Source: an uncultured Mycoplasmatota bacterium (GTDB lineage: Bacteria; Bacillota_I; Bacilli_A; RF39; UBA660). From it: a stretch of DNA of 64,000 bases. A program made the position numbers and the translations under genes. The notes beneath the pieces were generated by a model. That model was not told where the DNA came from. It was given only the letters and a program-made list of their open reading frames with translations, and ran no database searches. The stretch's first letter is position 1. Every line of letters starts with the position of its first letter. The stretch covers positions 1 through 64,000 of the forward strand of contig UROI01000002.1 of assembly GCA_900549325.1 (NCBI GenBank), given 5' to 3'. Shown here piece after piece: positions 1-9,400 of the stretch.

Positions 1-15
1 ATTTGCTTTATTCAT
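1..15 (-). CDS. First codons of a gene cut by the left edge, probably pgsA-like
   Basis: An ATG at 15-13 opens a frame MNKAN that runs off the window. GGAG at 24-21 is a well placed ribosome binding site, and the preceding rodZ-like gene stops one base upstream, so the two are co-transcribed. In Bacillus-type genomes the gene after the rodZ-like gene is pgsA (phosphatidylglycerophosphate synthase), whose N-terminus is typically MNxPNxIT. The identity is inferred from synteny and five residues only. Confidence 0.45.
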
Positions 16-16
16 T

Positions 17-490
17 TTATCTCCTTATACTATATGTAATATTTTTATCACTAAAATCATTACCTTTATAGTTACTTACTAAAATATAACCTACTATAAT
101 TAGGACTACTAGAGCTATTAAACCAATTATTAATTGCGGTACTCCAATTTTTCTCTTAGAACTTTTTGTATACGGTGATACTTTTTCATTTGAGACTACT
201 TCACTTTTTTCTTTTTTAGCCTCTTTTATCATATCCACTGGTATCTTTGATGTTTCGTCAAATAAGTATTCATTAAATTCATCTAACATTTTATCACTGT
301 CTAAGCCTAAATATTTGGCATAGTCTCTAATAAAATACTTTAGGTAGAATATGTCTTTGAAGTCATCTTTTCTTCCTTCTTCAATACTCTCTATTTGTGA
401 AGGTCTTAGTTTTAAGTCTTCAGCCACTTCATCAATAGATAAACCATTTTGTATTCTTTTTTCTTTTAATTTCAGTCCAATGTTTTTCAT
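17..490 (-). CDS. RodZ-like helix-turn-helix membrane protein
   Basis: 157 aa. Residues 1-75 form an XRE/HTH_25-type helix-turn-helix (GLKLKEKRIQNGLSIDEVAE, then RPSQIESIEEGR). A basic linker (SSKRKIG) precedes a single transmembrane helix at about 119-139 and a very short outer tail. This is the RodZ arrangement, in which the HTH domain binds MreB and the protein links the cell-shape machinery to the membrane. The extracytoplasmic domain of longer RodZ proteins is missing, leaving about 18 residues. An AAGGAG site precedes the ATG. The gene follows rnpB and precedes a probable pgsA start, the usual Bacilli order. Confidence 0.75.
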   Translation of the reverse strand: MKNIGLKLKEKRIQNGLSIDEVAEDLKLRPSQIESIEEGRKDDFKDIFYLKYFIRDYAKYLGLDSDKMLDEFNEYLFDETSKIPVDMIKEAKKEKSEVVSNEKVSPYTKSSKRKIGVPQLIIGLIALVVLIIVGYILVSNYKGNDFSDKNITYSIRR

Positions 491-507
491 ACTTCTCCTT
501 AATAATA

Positions 508-853
508 ATAAATCTTATAAGCCATGTTCTGTACCTATTGCTAGGCGGTAAATATTTATCTATGACATAATGTCATTCTTCTTTGGATTCTTGTTCTCCT
601 TGGAAGATTCCCCTACCATATTTTGGGTTTCTCGCTTGCGGGGTTTACCTCGTTTCATTCTACGAATTTCTTCATAGACTCGTTTCTGTGGCACTTTATA
701 TCCATTTTATCATAGTTTCCCTTAGATAAAACGAATGCCGTCAGTTACCTGCCTTAGGTTATTTTTTCCCTAAGCACAAACACTACTATCATCACAGATA
801 GTGCGAGCATGGACTTTCCTCTACATAATTATATGCAGCATTTACCCAGATAA
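508..853 (-). ncRNA. rnpB: RNase P RNA, bacterial class B
   Basis: Read on the minus strand the segment has the universal RNase P landmarks: GAGGAAAGTCCATGCTCGCAC near the 5' end (about 827-807), GGCAGGTAACTGACGG in the middle, a purine-rich P15/P18-like section (ACAGAAACGAG), and ACAGAACATGGCTTATA at the 3' end. This is the catalytic RNA that removes tRNA 5' leaders. The position just after gpsB matches the ypsB-rnpB order of Bacillus, supporting the class B call. Exact ends are approximate. There is no room for a private promoter outside gpsB, so it is probably transcribed from the gpsB promoter or from one inside gpsB. Confidence 0.93.
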
Positions 854-854
854 A

Positions 855-1178
855 TTATTGTTCTGATTTTCCTAAAATTATCTTCTCTAACTGAGATATT
901 CTTCTTAATAAATCAACATTTGTTATTTCTTTTTCGCCAATTCTAGCAGCTTCAATACTTGATCTTAAATTTCTTGCTTCATTTTTTAGATTTTGATTTT
1001 CAAGAGCTAGAGCTCTTTTTTCTTTTTCTAGGTTTTTTATAATATTATTATATTCATTATAATCCTTAATAATAATATCTAAAAATTTATCTACTTCTTG
1101 CGGTCTATATCCTCTGGCATCTATTTTGAATTCCTTCTCTAAAATATCTTGCATAGTTAAAGTAATTCTATCATTCAT
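855..1178 (-). CDS. gpsB: DivIVA-domain cell division protein GpsB
   Basis: 107 aa. The N-terminal DivIVA/GpsB domain is clear (LTMQDILEKEFKIDARGYRP, then QEVDKFLDIIIKDY), with the membrane-binding loop and the family's characteristic RGYRPQEVDKFLD. A coiled coil covers about 45-80 and a short C-terminal helix (VDLLRRISQLEKIILG) resembles the GpsB trimerisation part. GpsB is a cytoplasmic adaptor that coordinates penicillin-binding proteins during division and elongation. It has its own promoter at 1200-1228 and an AGAGGTGG binding site. The next feature downstream is rnpB. Confidence 0.88.
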   Translation of the reverse strand: MNDRITLTMQDILEKEFKIDARGYRPQEVDKFLDIIIKDYNEYNNIIKNLEKEKRALALENQNLKNEARNLRSSIEAARIGEKEITNVDLLRRISQLEKIILGKSEQ

Positions 1179-1199
1179 TTAAACCACCTCTATAATAAA

Positions 1200-1228
1200 A
1201 TTATCTCAAAAAAAATATTATTTGTCAA
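1200..1228 (-). promoter_or_regulatory. Sigma-A type promoter of gpsB (and probably rnpB)
   Basis: TTGACA (1228-1223), a 17-base spacer and GATAAT (1205-1200) on the minus strand, 21 bases before the gpsB start codon and just before its binding site. Confidence 0.8.
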
Positions 1229-1329
1229 TTAAAAAGAAGTTCTTTTTAACTAGTTATAATTCTACCACAAATATGTAATAATGTCAAAAAAATATGGTAG
1301 AAAAATTTTACCAATTGTTAAATAAAAGT

Positions 1330-1353
1330 AAGTACCATGATTTATAGGTACTT
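1330..1353 (-). terminator. Intrinsic terminator of the histidine kinase gene
   Basis: Inverted repeat AAGTACC / GGTACTT with a 10-base loop, followed on the minus strand by ACTTTTATTT. The left arm overlaps the last codons of the kinase gene. Confidence 0.7.
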
Positions 1354-3141
1354 ATCTATTATTTCTAGTAATTTATCTTTGTTTATTGGTTTTAAAAGGT
1401 AACCAGCAAAGCCATACTTTAGGTATTCTTCGTTATATTCGTATTCGTTATTTCTGGTTAATAATATTACTTTGGTATTGAAATCTCTGATATCTTTAAA
1501 TTTTTTCATAACAGTCTTTCCATCTAGTGGATCCATTACTTCATCTAATAGAATTAGGTCATATTTTTCTTTGCTTCTGATTTTATCTAGGGCTTCTTTA
1601 CCTAGACTTACATAATCTAATTCTATATTGGTATCTTTTAGTAATTTACTTATTATCTTATTAGTGGAAACATTGTCATCTACAAGTAGGATTCTTTTCT
1701 TATCATAGGTATTTTCATATTTAGTTAGCTTTTCATTATCTGGTTCTCCTAGTTTCTGGTCTAAAACTATTTTCATTGTAGTACCTTCATTATAATTACT
1801 ACTGGCAATGATAGTACCTCCCATTAGGGTGATTAGTTTTTTAGCGGTATATAAATTACTCTTAATATTACTTCCGTCTATTTCTTCTCTATTTTTATAA
1901 AAGATGGTATTTAATTTATCGGGAGTTATACCAATACCGGAATCCTCTATGGTTATTATTAGTCTTACTATATTATTTTTTATGATGGTACTTACATTTA
2001 ATTCTACATAACCATTACTTGTATATTTAACACTATTATCTAGAATGCTAGCTAGGACATTCTTAAGTCCTAGACTATCACCATATAAATATTCTGGTAA
2101 AGTGCTATCAATGTTACTTCTGAAAGTTAAATTCTTTTCTTTGCATTTATCGTTATATAGTGTTACTAATCTTCTTAATAATAGTTTTATATTATACTTT
2201 TCATCATATACTTTGATACTCGCATTATCTATACTAGATACATCTAATATTTCATTAGTCATTGTGGTAAATCTAGCGGTATTTTCTTTGATACCTCTTA
2301 AGCATTCACTCATATAGTCTTTGTCTATTTTTTTACTATCTAATTCAAGTATAGCATTATTGGCATCATTATTTATATCTTTGGTAATTGCTCTTATATC
2401 GTTAGTCATATTATATAAAAACATTGCTTTATCTTCATTAGCGTTATCGGCAATTTCTTTGGCTTTATGATATTCCTCAATCATTTTTACATCAGGGTTT
2501 TCAATGGTGAAGTACATAAGGAATGTTATAAAGGCATGAATTGGAGTGGCTAATAGTAAACCAGGACTCATATACTGAATATAAGATGCTACGCCACCCA
2601 CTACTAAGAATAATAATATTGGAAAGAAACGTCTGTCTTTAATATTTTTGATATTTCTTATTAGTGCAAAAATACCAATAAAGGAGTACAAAAAGGCTGA
2701 TATATATATAATGTTAACACTTGGACCATAAGTATATGCTATATAACCATCATATTTAAAATTAAGTGGTAAGATAAAATTTAATGTGGCAAATATTATC
2801 ATTAATGCTATTGCTGTATTTCTTACTATGGGAATATATTTATCTTTTTTTCTTATATTAAGACAGACAAATAAAACATAACATAGTAAAATAGTTATCC
2901 AAAGTTCCACTACTAATGAATAGAATCTTGCTACAAAGTAACTTACTTTAGGAATGGTTTGATACATTGGTCCTACGATGTCTAAAACAAATTCTAACAA
3001 AAGTTCAAAAAAGGAAACGCCAACAAGTATTGAGTAGACTTTGTTTTCTTTACTTTTATAGACTTGTTTTCTAAAGTAAACTATCAGTAATAGTACTGAA
3101 TAAAATATTGCTTCGATTAAGAAATATATTCCTGTATACAT
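1342..3141 (-). CDS. Hybrid histidine kinase-receiver protein with a degenerate phospho-acceptor site
   Basis: 599 aa. Residues 1-215 hold about seven hydrophobic helices (membrane sensor). A dimerisation region follows at about 235-310, an HATPase_c domain at about 340-460 (N box ILDNSVKYT, G1 box IEDSGIGI, G2 region GGTIIASSNYNEGT), and a receiver domain at about 478-599 (LLVDDN, LILLDEVMD with the phospho-aspartate, LLT, LLKPI). In the dimerisation helix the usual SHEIRTP is MTNDIRAI: asparagine stands where the phosphorylated histidine should be, and no other histidine lies in that helix. It may bind ATP or signal through the receiver without autophosphorylation. Own promoter and terminator; no separate response regulator is adjacent. 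Confidence 0.8.
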   Translation of the reverse strand: MYTGIYFLIEAIFYSVLLLIVYFRKQVYKSKENKVYSILVGVSFFELLLEFVLDIVGPMYQTIPKVSYFVARFYSLVVELWITILLCYVLFVCLNIRKKDKYIPIVRNTAIALMIIFATLNFILPLNFKYDGYIAYTYGPSVNIIYISAFLYSFIGIFALIRNIKNIKDRRFFPILLFLVVGGVASYIQYMSPGLLLATPIHAFITFLMYFTIENPDVKMIEEYHKAKEIADNANEDKAMFLYNMTNDIRAITKDINNDANNAILELDSKKIDKDYMSECLRGIKENTARFTTMTNEILDVSSIDNASIKVYDEKYNIKLLLRRLVTLYNDKCKEKNLTFRSNIDSTLPEYLYGDSLGLKNVLASILDNSVKYTSNGYVELNVSTIIKNNIVRLIITIEDSGIGITPDKLNTIFYKNREEIDGSNIKSNLYTAKKLITLMGGTIIASSNYNEGTTMKIVLDQKLGEPDNEKLTKYENTYDKKRILLVDDNVSTNKIISKLLKDTNIELDYVSLGKEALDKIRSKEKYDLILLDEVMDPLDGKTVMKKFKDIRDFNTKVILLTRNNEYEYNEEYLKYGFAGYLLKPINKDKLLEIIDKYL

Positions 3142-3170
3142 AAAACCAACTCCTTATTTTTTCTATAATA

Positions 3171-3199
3171 AGTATACAAAAATTTTTAATTTTTTACAA
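3171..3199 (-). promoter_or_regulatory. Promoter of the histidine kinase gene
   Basis: TTGTAA (3199-3194), a 17-base spacer and TATACT (3176-3171) on the minus strand, followed by an AAGGAG binding site. Confidence 0.65.
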
Positions 3200-3216
3200 T
3201 AGAAAAAGAAGAAAAA

Positions 3217-4962
3217 TTATTTTAGTTCTTTCTTCTTTGATTTGGTATTAGATTCTTTTTTAGCCATTTCTTCAAGTAAAACATAATTTACTTTATCAGC
3301 TTTAGTTAGTGGTAGTTCATCTAAAAATTCTATGCTTTCTGGAACTTCAAATGGTTTTAATTGAATTGTTTCTCCTGATGTACTATCATATATTTGTTTA
3401 TAACATTCTCCAATAATATAATCACTTACTTCTTTAGTAGGCATTATACCATCTTTTAATACTACGTAGGCTTTATTTGTAAATAGTAAGTCTTTGTCAG
3501 GTTTTGGCACAACACAGCAGGATTCAACTACATCAATTAGTGATATAAATTTTTGAATATGTCCTAAATATACTTTATTTAAGTCAGATCTTATATAATA
3601 TCTAGAACTTCTTCCTGTTAATTTAAAATATCCATCTTCATCTAAAATGCCCATATTACCAGTCTTATAATATTCTCTACCTTTATAATTAAATTTTGTC
3701 TCTTTAGTTTTTTCTTCATCATCATAATAGCATTTAAATACATGTTTACCAGATTGACATAGCATTCCTTCTTTACCGTAATCTAATTTTTCCATAGTAT
3801 TTGGATCTACTATAATTGACTTTGTGCCCGCAAGTACTCTACCTACTGTTTCAGGTCTGTTTATAGAACCAACTGCCATGGTATTGGTACCACATGTTTC
3901 AGCATTTCCTGAACCATTGCATATTATGACGTTAGCATCATGTTTTTTAAAGAAAGCTACACCTTCAGCATTTTGCGATGGCGACAAAAAGTCACCGCCT
4001 GATACAAAAGTATGAACCGATGATAAATTATCTGTCGGCAATGAGTTTCTTTTTATTAGTTCTAAGAGTGCTGGACTACCAAAAATGTAATTTGGATATT
4101 TAGACAAGTAATATCTAATGTTATCTTTTGTTAAGTTTGGAGCTAGTATTCCTGTTCTACCACATAATAAGCTCATTATTGTAGATGTATCTAAACCGTA
4201 TGGATAAGAAAATGGTACACATACTAAACATCTTTCTCCTGGCTCCGCTTTTATTTTTCCAGTATTCTTCATATAGATTCCTGAAGCTAAGATATTTTCA
4301 TTTGTTAGAACAACGCTTTTGGGATTACCTGTTGAACCACTTGTAAATAATATTTGAGCATCATTTTTACCACTATAAAGTGTATAAATAGGCTTTTTAT
4401 AATAACTTGATACTTTGCCTATATCACTAAATGTTAAAAAGTCATTGTATCCATTGGCATTAGTAATTGTGTTTCTATAATTTTTCGTATTTATTTCATC
4501 TTGTTTTAATGTAAGAATATTTTTTACTCTACTACTGGCAGTAATCTTCTTGTTATATTCTTCATCTTTATCGTAGTTTATAAATAATGTTGATTCAAAT
4601 TCATTTAAGTATCCTAGTACCTCTTCGATTGAAGACATTGAATTAATAAATGTAGTTATGGCTCCTATTCGATTGGCTGCAAGAAATGTTATTACCCCTT
4701 GATAGTAATTAGGCATTGATACAGATATTATATCTCCTTTTTTTATTCCTAATTCCTTTAAAGCTTTAGACATAGTTATAGCATCCTTTAGCATCTCATC
4801 ATAACTTACAGTTAAATCTAAACAATCAATTGCTTCGACATCTCTATAAAATGTACTTAGTAAACTAATAGCATTATAAATACTCATATCTGGTATGATA
4901 GGATGTCTTTCTGAAAAACTGTAATCATTATTTATAGTTTTCTTCTTGTGACCTTGTTCCAT
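3217..4962 (-). CDS. AMP-dependent synthetase/ligase, acyl-CoA synthetase-like
   Basis: 581 aa from the chosen start. ANL superfamily enzyme: P-loop ILFTSGSTGNPKSVVLTNEN, A5-like region around NGSGNAETCGTNT, A7/A8 motif YKTGNMGILDEDGYFKLTGR and a C-terminal lysine in LPLTKADKVNY. Such enzymes activate a carboxylic acid as an acyl-adenylate and pass it to CoA or a carrier; the substrate cannot be read from sequence. The reading frame extends upstream to 5070, but the ATG at 4962 follows GGGAGCGTGAT and a promoter at 4990-5018, so the longer form is unlikely. Basic tail (KKESNTKSKKKELK). Monocistronic by its promoter. Confidence 0.82.
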   Translation of the reverse strand: MEQGHKKKTINNDYSFSERHPIIPDMSIYNAISLLSTFYRDVEAIDCLDLTVSYDEMLKDAITMSKALKELGIKKGDIISVSMPNYYQGVITFLAANRIGAITTFINSMSSIEEVLGYLNEFESTLFINYDKDEEYNKKITASSRVKNILTLKQDEINTKNYRNTITNANGYNDFLTFSDIGKVSSYYKKPIYTLYSGKNDAQILFTSGSTGNPKSVVLTNENILASGIYMKNTGKIKAEPGERCLVCVPFSYPYGLDTSTIMSLLCGRTGILAPNLTKDNIRYYLSKYPNYIFGSPALLELIKRNSLPTDNLSSVHTFVSGGDFLSPSQNAEGVAFFKKHDANVIICNGSGNAETCGTNTMAVGSINRPETVGRVLAGTKSIIVDPNTMEKLDYGKEGMLCQSGKHVFKCYYDDEEKTKETKFNYKGREYYKTGNMGILDEDGYFKLTGRSSRYYIRSDLNKVYLGHIQKFISLIDVVESCCVVPKPDKDLLFTNKAYVVLKDGIMPTKEVSDYIIGECYKQIYDSTSGETIQLKPFEVPESIEFLDELPLTKADKVNYVLLEEMAKKESNTKSKKKELK

Positions 4963-4989
4963 ATAATCACGCTCCCTTTTCACGCCAAT

Positions 4990-5018
4990 ATTATATAATA
5001 ATTTTATTAAATTGTAAA
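4990..5018 (-). promoter_or_regulatory. Promoter of the acyl-CoA synthetase-like gene
   Basis: TTTACA (5018-5013), a 17-base spacer and TATAAT (4995-4990) on the minus strand. It lies between the stop of the 450-aa gene and the ATG at 4962 and supports that start. Confidence 0.75.
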
Positions 5019-5056
5019 GAAAAAGTTTATAATCAAAAAATGATAGAAGACATGTT

Positions 5057-6409
5057 TTATCTTCTACCACTTACTTTGTGTTCTTTTTTCTCATTTGCCA
5101 CAATATTGCTGATTAGGCTATCTTCTTGAGACTCATTTTCTTTTAATTTTCTTATTAGTAATTCTGATGGGACAATAAAGCCTAGTTCACTTCTGTAACC
5201 TGATGTATTTGTAAATCCTGATAAATCTTTCTCATCTACAAATTTCTTTATGGCACCATGCATTTGTTTATCACCATATTTTATTTTTGTCTCAATAGCG
5301 GCATTTATTAGTGCATCATAACCCATTTCTAATAAATATTCTTGTAGTACTTCTTTAGGATAATACTTATCTATCATATATCTTATTTTATTATTTCTAG
5401 TAAAGGCTCTTATATTATCCCTATCTATATAATCCATTATTACTCTGTGTAAATATTCTATGCTGTTGTTTATTTTATCACTGGCATCATAACTATTTTT
5501 TAATGCTACGAATATTTCTCTTAGGGCTTTTTTCTTTATTTCGACTAATTCATCACTAGTATATTCATACTTATCTCCAGGTCTAAACTTTTTCATTTTT
5601 TGATATTCTTCAATATCTTCTAGTGATAAGTCACTTTCTATATTTTTCTTTACCATACCTGAAACTAGTACAAAATCTTGATACATTCGCATATCTTTTA
5701 AATCATATAATAAGTAATAATAATGCCAGTTTTTCCCTTCAAAATTACTTAATTCTTCTTTTATAAAATTGGCAAAATCTCTTGTTGTCACTAGATGTAA
5801 TGTACCATTCATTTTTTTATCATATAAATATTTATCTAGTAATTTAGCTAATACACGATTATATGATATTTGACCATCAATACATGTATTTATTCCTTGT
5901 ACTTCTGGTATAAATGGATTACCTGTATTTAGGTCTTTTTTATGTTTTTTTATTGCATACTCTATGATTTCGTTTATGTCTTCTTTATTGGTAGTTCTAA
6001 TTGTTAGGGTATCATTAGCATGAAAATTTCTTACTTTACACTGCATAGCAATTTTCTTTTTTATAGCAAAATCTATTATAGATGTTGCTACTTTATATAC
6101 TTTTGAAGCCTCTAGTGGTAAGTATATTTTTATTCCATCTCCCATAACAAACATATTTTCATATTCTTCACTGCTATTGGGAGTATCTATAACTAGAAAA
6201 TTAGGAAATGGTGTTACTCTTAATTTTTTCTTTTTTTCATCTTTGATGTAATCATTTCTTATTTTGGTTTGAGCCCCTAGTAGGCTTTCGCCAGTACTAT
6301 TGCGGCTATTTATATAATCGCTTATTGTTTTATCGTTTGGACAAGGAGTATTTTGATAAATAGAAGATAATTTATTTAATATTTCTTCTCTTTCTATGCC
6401 TCTACTCAC
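5057..6409 (-). CDS. Unrecognised 450-aa cytoplasmic protein
   Basis: No family recognised with confidence. No signal peptide or membrane helix. A mixed alpha/beta part (about 85-175: GDGIKIYLPLEASKVYK, then CKVRNFHANDTLTIRTTNKE) is followed by a helical, charged second half (about 260-450) containing the repeated-looking IRAFTRNNKIRYMIDKYYP. A faint resemblance to HopA1-type effector domains was considered but cannot be supported by eye. The start is GTG at 6409, overlapping the end of the 28-aa ORF in the string GTGAGTAG, so translation is probably coupled. It is the third gene of the PFOR transcript, hinting at a link to anaerobic carbon metabolism or simply co-expression. Confidence 0.55.
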   Translation of the reverse strand: MSRGIEREEILNKLSSIYQNTPCPNDKTISDYINSRNSTGESLLGAQTKIRNDYIKDEKKKKLRVTPFPNFLVIDTPNSSEEYENMFVMGDGIKIYLPLEASKVYKVATSIIDFAIKKKIAMQCKVRNFHANDTLTIRTTNKEDINEIIEYAIKKHKKDLNTGNPFIPEVQGINTCIDGQISYNRVLAKLLDKYLYDKKMNGTLHLVTTRDFANFIKEELSNFEGKNWHYYYLLYDLKDMRMYQDFVLVSGMVKKNIESDLSLEDIEEYQKMKKFRPGDKYEYTSDELVEIKKKALREIFVALKNSYDASDKINNSIEYLHRVIMDYIDRDNIRAFTRNNKIRYMIDKYYPKEVLQEYLLEMGYDALINAAIETKIKYGDKQMHGAIKKFVDEKDLSGFTNTSGYRSELGFIVPSELLIRKLKENESQEDSLISNIVANEKKEHKVSGRR

Positions 6410-6488
6410 TGTCTTTTATTTCCTTTACGATTTCTGTTAAGTCTATTGTGTCTTCAAGAAATATTATTCTTTCTTTACTTTCTTCCAT
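6402..6488 (-). CDS. 28-aa small protein between PFOR and the 450-aa protein
   Basis: ATG at 6488, stop at 6402; product begins MEESKERIIFLEDTIDLTEI and is acidic. Its binding site GAGGAG coincides with the last codons of the PFOR gene, and its stop overlaps the GTG start of the next gene. The tight packing on both sides argues that it is translated, either as a real peptide or as a leader that couples ribosomes to the following gene. Function unknown. Confidence 0.55.
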   Translation of the reverse strand: MEESKERIIFLEDTIDLTEIVKEIKDSE

Positions 6489-6491
6489 ATT

Positions 6492-9400
6492 TTACTCCTC
6501 ACTTATCTTTTTGTAATAATTATACCTATCTATAGCCCACTGTTTTTGCTCTTCTAATAATAGACTGGCACGTTCTTTATCTTTTCTTACTAGGCTGGCA
6601 AATCTGTTTTCAGTCATTAAATAATCCTCATATTTATCAAATTCTGGTTCTTTAGAATCTAGGCTAAATTTCTTTGTATCTGGATTATATCTGAATGTTA
6701 AGAAATATCCACATTTAGTGGCAAGATAACCATTTGACTGAGAATGTTGCATACCTGTTTTGATACCATGCTCAATACATGGAGAATAAGCTATTATTAA
6801 TGATGGACCATTATGAAGGCTGGCTTCTTTGATAGCTTTTAGATACTGCTCTTTGTTATAACCTATATTTACTGAGGCTACATATACATGTGGATAGCAC
6901 ATTGCTATTCTAGCTAAATCTTTCTTATAATTATCTTTACCATTTGATGTAAATGACGCTACTGAGCCGATATTTGATGATTTTGATGATTGTCCTCCAG
7001 TATTTGAATATACTTCAGTATCAAGTACTAGAATATTTATATTATCTTTCTTTGATAGTACATGATCTAGACCGCCATATCCAATATCATAGGCAAAGCC
7101 ATCTCCTCCTAGAACCCATAACTGTTTAGGCAAGATATAATCTTTCATATCATTTAAATATGGATGTTTTTTATAATCAATGCTTTCTTTTACTTCTTTG
7201 CAGATATCATAGTTATCCATATTTTCTATCCATTTTTTAAATAGTTTATTTCTTGGATATTCTTTCATGTATTTTTTTATTTTATCTCTTTTGATATTTA
7301 TACCTTGAAGAATACCATAGCCATATTCGGTATTATCTTCAAATAGTGAACTAGCCCAAGGTATACTATATGGCATACTTGGAACTGATCCTGAATATAT
7401 TGATGAACAACCTGTAGCATTGGCTATTATTAGATTATCATTAAATACTCTGGTTAAATTTGTTATATATGGTGTTTCTCCGCAGCCTGCACAAGCACCA
7501 GAATATTCAAATTTTGGCTCTTTGAAACTTACATTCTTTACTGTTAATAAATTACTTTGATATTTATCATTAACATTGTTTTTAAGTAGATATTCAAAAT
7601 TACTTTCTTTATCTTTATTTGGTACCATCTCCAAGGCTTTCTTACCTAGTTTTCCTGGGCAAGCTAAGGCACATACACCACAGCCTGTACACTGTTCATA
7701 ATTTATTCCAATAGTAAATTCTTTATCTTTTGGTAATAATGATGGTATGCTTTCTACTTTGCTATCTTTTTTATCTAGAAGGAATGGTCTTATTACACCA
7801 TGTGGACAAGAAAATGCACACTGATTACATTCTATACAGTTTTCGCTTATCCAACAAGGAACTTCTTCGGCAATGTTTCTTTTTTCATCCTTAGTAGTGG
7901 CTCCTTCAAAAATACCTTCTTTATTTTTTATAAAACTACTTACTGGTAATGTATCTCCTTTAAGTAAATTTATACTTTCATTAAAGTTTAATTTTTTATT
8001 ATCTTTATATTCTAAATCTTTCCATTCTTCTGGTACTTCAAAAGTAGTTAAATATTCTAGTGAATTATCTATTACTTTATTATTAATTTCTACGATTTTA
8101 TCTCCTTTTGAGGCAAATCTTAGTTTATTATTTTCCTTTAGTATTTTTATTACTTTATTTATATCATAGATATTCATTATTTTAAATATACATACTTCCA
8201 TACAAGTATTTATTTTATTCTTTAAGCCTAGAGAGTTGGCTATTTTATAAGCATCTATAATGTATACTTTGATATTTTTATCTTTTAATAGTCTTTTTAC
8301 TTTATTTGGTAAAGACTTTGCTAAGTCTTCTTTACTTAGACTAGTGTTTAATAGTAGTATTCCATTTTGTTTTAGGTTATCTATGATATCGTATTTATAA
8401 ATATATGTGTCTTTTGATACTACAATGAAATCTGGATTATCGATGTAATAGGTACTTTTTATTGGGCTCTCAGAAATACGAAGGTGACTGCGAGTTACTC
8501 CTCCAGATTTTTTGGAATCATATTGGAAATATCCTTGAACATATTTTGGAGTGGCATCCCCGATTACTTTTAGAATATCTTTTGATGTTCCAACCATTCC
8601 ATCTGAACCATAGCCATATATTATCATTTGGTAATTATGATTATCTAGTTTAAAATTATTATCTATATCAAGACTCAAATTGGTTACATCATCGTTTATA
8701 CCAATAGTGAAATTATTCTTCATATCTTTATTTAGGTTATCATAAACTGCTTTTATCATACTTGGAGTTGTATTTTTAGAAGATAATCCATATCTTCCAC
8801 CGATTACTTTAATATTAGTATCTTTTAAGGCGTTGACAACATCTAGATATAGAGGTTCTCCTGAAGAACCTGGCTCTTTAGTACGATCTAGTACTGCGAC
8901 TTTTTCTACTGTACTTGGTAATACCTCAAGTAAATGTTTAATACTAAATGGTCTATATAAATGAACTTTTATTAAACCAACATTATAGCCATTTTTATTT
9001 AATTTATCTATAGTTTCTTCAATACATTCACAGACTGAACCCATAGCCACGATTACTTCTTTAGCAGTGCTACTACCATAATAGTTAAATGGTTTATAAT
9101 CTTTCTTTACTATTTTACCTACTTTTTTCATGTAATCTATGGTAATATCTACAGCATCTTCATAATATTTGTTTCTTACTTCAGTATTTTGGAAGTAAAT
9201 ATCGTCATTTTCTGCTGTTCCTCTTTCATTTGGATTTTCATTACTTAAAGCTCTTTCTCTAAAATTTCTTAAGGCTTTTTTATCTATAAGTGGCTCTAAG
9301 CGGGATAAGTCTACTTCTTTTACTTTATCTATTTCATGACTAGTTCTGAAGCCATCAAAGAAATTAACAAATGGTAATGATGCCTTGATACTTGATAAAT

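Noticed and set aside
3217..5070. The 617-aa form of the acyl-CoA synthetase-like gene
   Set aside because: Its first 36 codons cross the promoter and the binding site for the ATG at 4962.
8462..8653. Plus-strand ORF inside the PFOR gene
   Set aside because: Shadow of the PFOR reading frame: no binding site and no family motif.
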